From: Siccirubricoccus sp. G192
Lineage (GTDB): Bacteria; Pseudomonadota; Alphaproteobacteria; Acetobacterales; Acetobacteraceae
Length of the DNA: 64,000 nucleotides
Assembly: GCF_019084075.1 (NCBI RefSeq)
Contig: NZ_JAHREN010000001.1
Coordinates: forward strand, 620,001 to 684,000
Direction of reading: 5' to 3'
Part shown: positions 63,464 to 64,000 of the stretch, in pieces
Numbering within the stretch: position 1 is the stretch's first letter
How the letters are laid out: each line of letters begins with the position of its first letter
Notes under the pieces: generated by a model
What the model saw: the letters and a program-made list of their open reading frames with translations, nothing else
The model's database searches: none
Told to the model about the DNA's origin: nothing
Made by a program: the position numbers and the translations under genes

Positions 63464-64000
63464 ATGCTTGCCCCGGACACGCTCGCCGACCGCCGCATCC
63501 TCGTGACCGGCGGCGGCACCGGCCTCGGCCGCAGCATGGCGCGGCGCTTCATCGAGCTCGGCGCCGTGGTGACGATCTGCGGCCGCCGCGCCGATGTGCT
63601 GGAAGCAGCGGCGCGCGACTTACAGGCCGAGCTCGGCGCCGAGGTCGCCACCGAGCCCTGCGATGTGCGCGACGCCGCCGCAGTGGAGGCGATGCTGGAC
63701 CGCATCTGGCAGCGCGGCCCGCTGGATGTGCTGGTGAACAATGCCGCGGGCAATTTCCTGGCGCAGACCCACCGGCTTTCCGCCCGCGCGGTGGATGCGG
63801 TGCTGGATATCGTGCTGCATGGCAGCGCCTATTGCACCATCGGCTGCGGCCGCCGCTGGATAGATTCCGGGCGGCCAGGCACGGTGCTGTCGATCCTGAC
63901 GCTCTCGGCGCTGCATGGCGCGCCCTTCACAGTGCCTTCCGCCATGGCCAAGGCCGGCGTGCTGGCGATGACGCGGTCGCTGGCGGTGGAATGGGGGCCG
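63464..64000 (+). CDS. SDR oxidoreductase, 2,4-dienoyl-CoA reductase-like, 5' part only
   Basis: The first 179 residues of a short-chain dehydrogenase; the rest lies beyond the window. The NADP(H) site is ILVTGGGTGLGRSMARRF near residue 12-28, with CGRR after beta 2, then DVLVNNAAGNFLA. The active site lacks the usual YxxxK and reads VPSAMAKAGVLAMTRSLAVEWG, with only the lysine, exactly the pattern of 2,4-dienoyl-CoA reductases. This fits the acyl-CoA theme of the window. It follows the alpha/beta hydrolase by three bases. Confidence 0.9.
   Translation, partial: MLAPDTLADRRILVTGGGTGLGRSMARRFIELGAVVTICGRRADVLEAAARDLQAELGAEVATEPCDVRDAAAVEAMLDRIWQRGPLDVLVNNAAGNFLAQTHRLSARAVDAVLDIVLHGSAYCTIGCGRRWIDSGRPGTVLSILTLSALHGAPFTVPSAMAKAGVLAMTRSLAVEWGP

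Overview
This window is very GC-rich chromosomal DNA with short intergenic gaps, frequent ATGA/GTGA/TTGA start-stop overlaps and several GTG or TTG starts. A C4-pathway 5-aminolevulinate synthase, an Usg-family protein beside groESL, a CtaA-type heme A synthase and five Bug/TctC periplasmic receptors point to an alphaproteobacterium. An Acetobacteraceae member such as Roseomonas or a relative is my best guess; that genus-level placement is inference. I see no rRNA, tRNA, CRISPR, insertion sequence or prophage.

Layout. 1-3441: partial metallophosphoesterase, ATC-hydrolase-like protein, 3-hydroxyacyl-CoA dehydrogenase and hemA. 3553-7188: small lipoprotein, amidase and, divergently, an animal-type heme peroxidase. 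7211-17768 (minus strand): two acyl-CoA catabolism blocks. One carries CoA-transferase A/B, two acyl-CoA dehydrogenases and an enoyl-CoA hydratase. The other carries an OB-fold/thiolase-like pair, an ADP-forming acyl-CoA synthetase and a hydratase-2, with a hyperacidic small protein among them. 18137-20517: lytic transglycosylase-SPOR lipoprotein and a glycine-zipper lipoprotein. 20673-24867: ABC polysaccharide exporter with a double-domain glycosyltransferase. 24928-27620: hypothetical protein, HU, class II aldolase and a TctC receptor.

27691-36594 is the most accessory-looking stretch. It is a minus-strand run of a di-heme cytochrome peroxidase-like lipoprotein, a DyP-type peroxidase, a small partner protein, an MBL-fold hydrolase and a large protein joining a subtilisin domain to an HExxH zinc-peptidase-like domain. 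36768-45519: tldD, a soluble histidine kinase with ten tandem PAS domains overlapping ctaA, and a divergent glycosyltransferase/VTT pair. 45595-48679: usg, groESL under two CIRCE operators, and a cold-shock protein. 48785-54277: glycine-zipper protein, MBL lactonase-like protein, TauD-type dioxygenase, TctC, two Rieske ferredoxins and a ferredoxin reductase. 54284-61043: a five-gene minus-strand catabolic operon (aldolase, TctC, ThDP enzyme, Ldh2 dehydrogenase, TctC), then another TctC. 61120-64000: CoA-transferase III, alpha/beta hydrolase and a partial 2,4-dienoyl-CoA reductase-like SDR.

Two patterns cross the window. First, a palindromic element of about 45-57 bp occurs seven times, always at a gene 3' end and always in the same orientation relative to that gene; in four copies it abuts or includes the TAG stop codon. 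Second, four genes are each broken by one apparent extra G or C in a GC run, which suggests sequencing or assembly error as much as real mutation.
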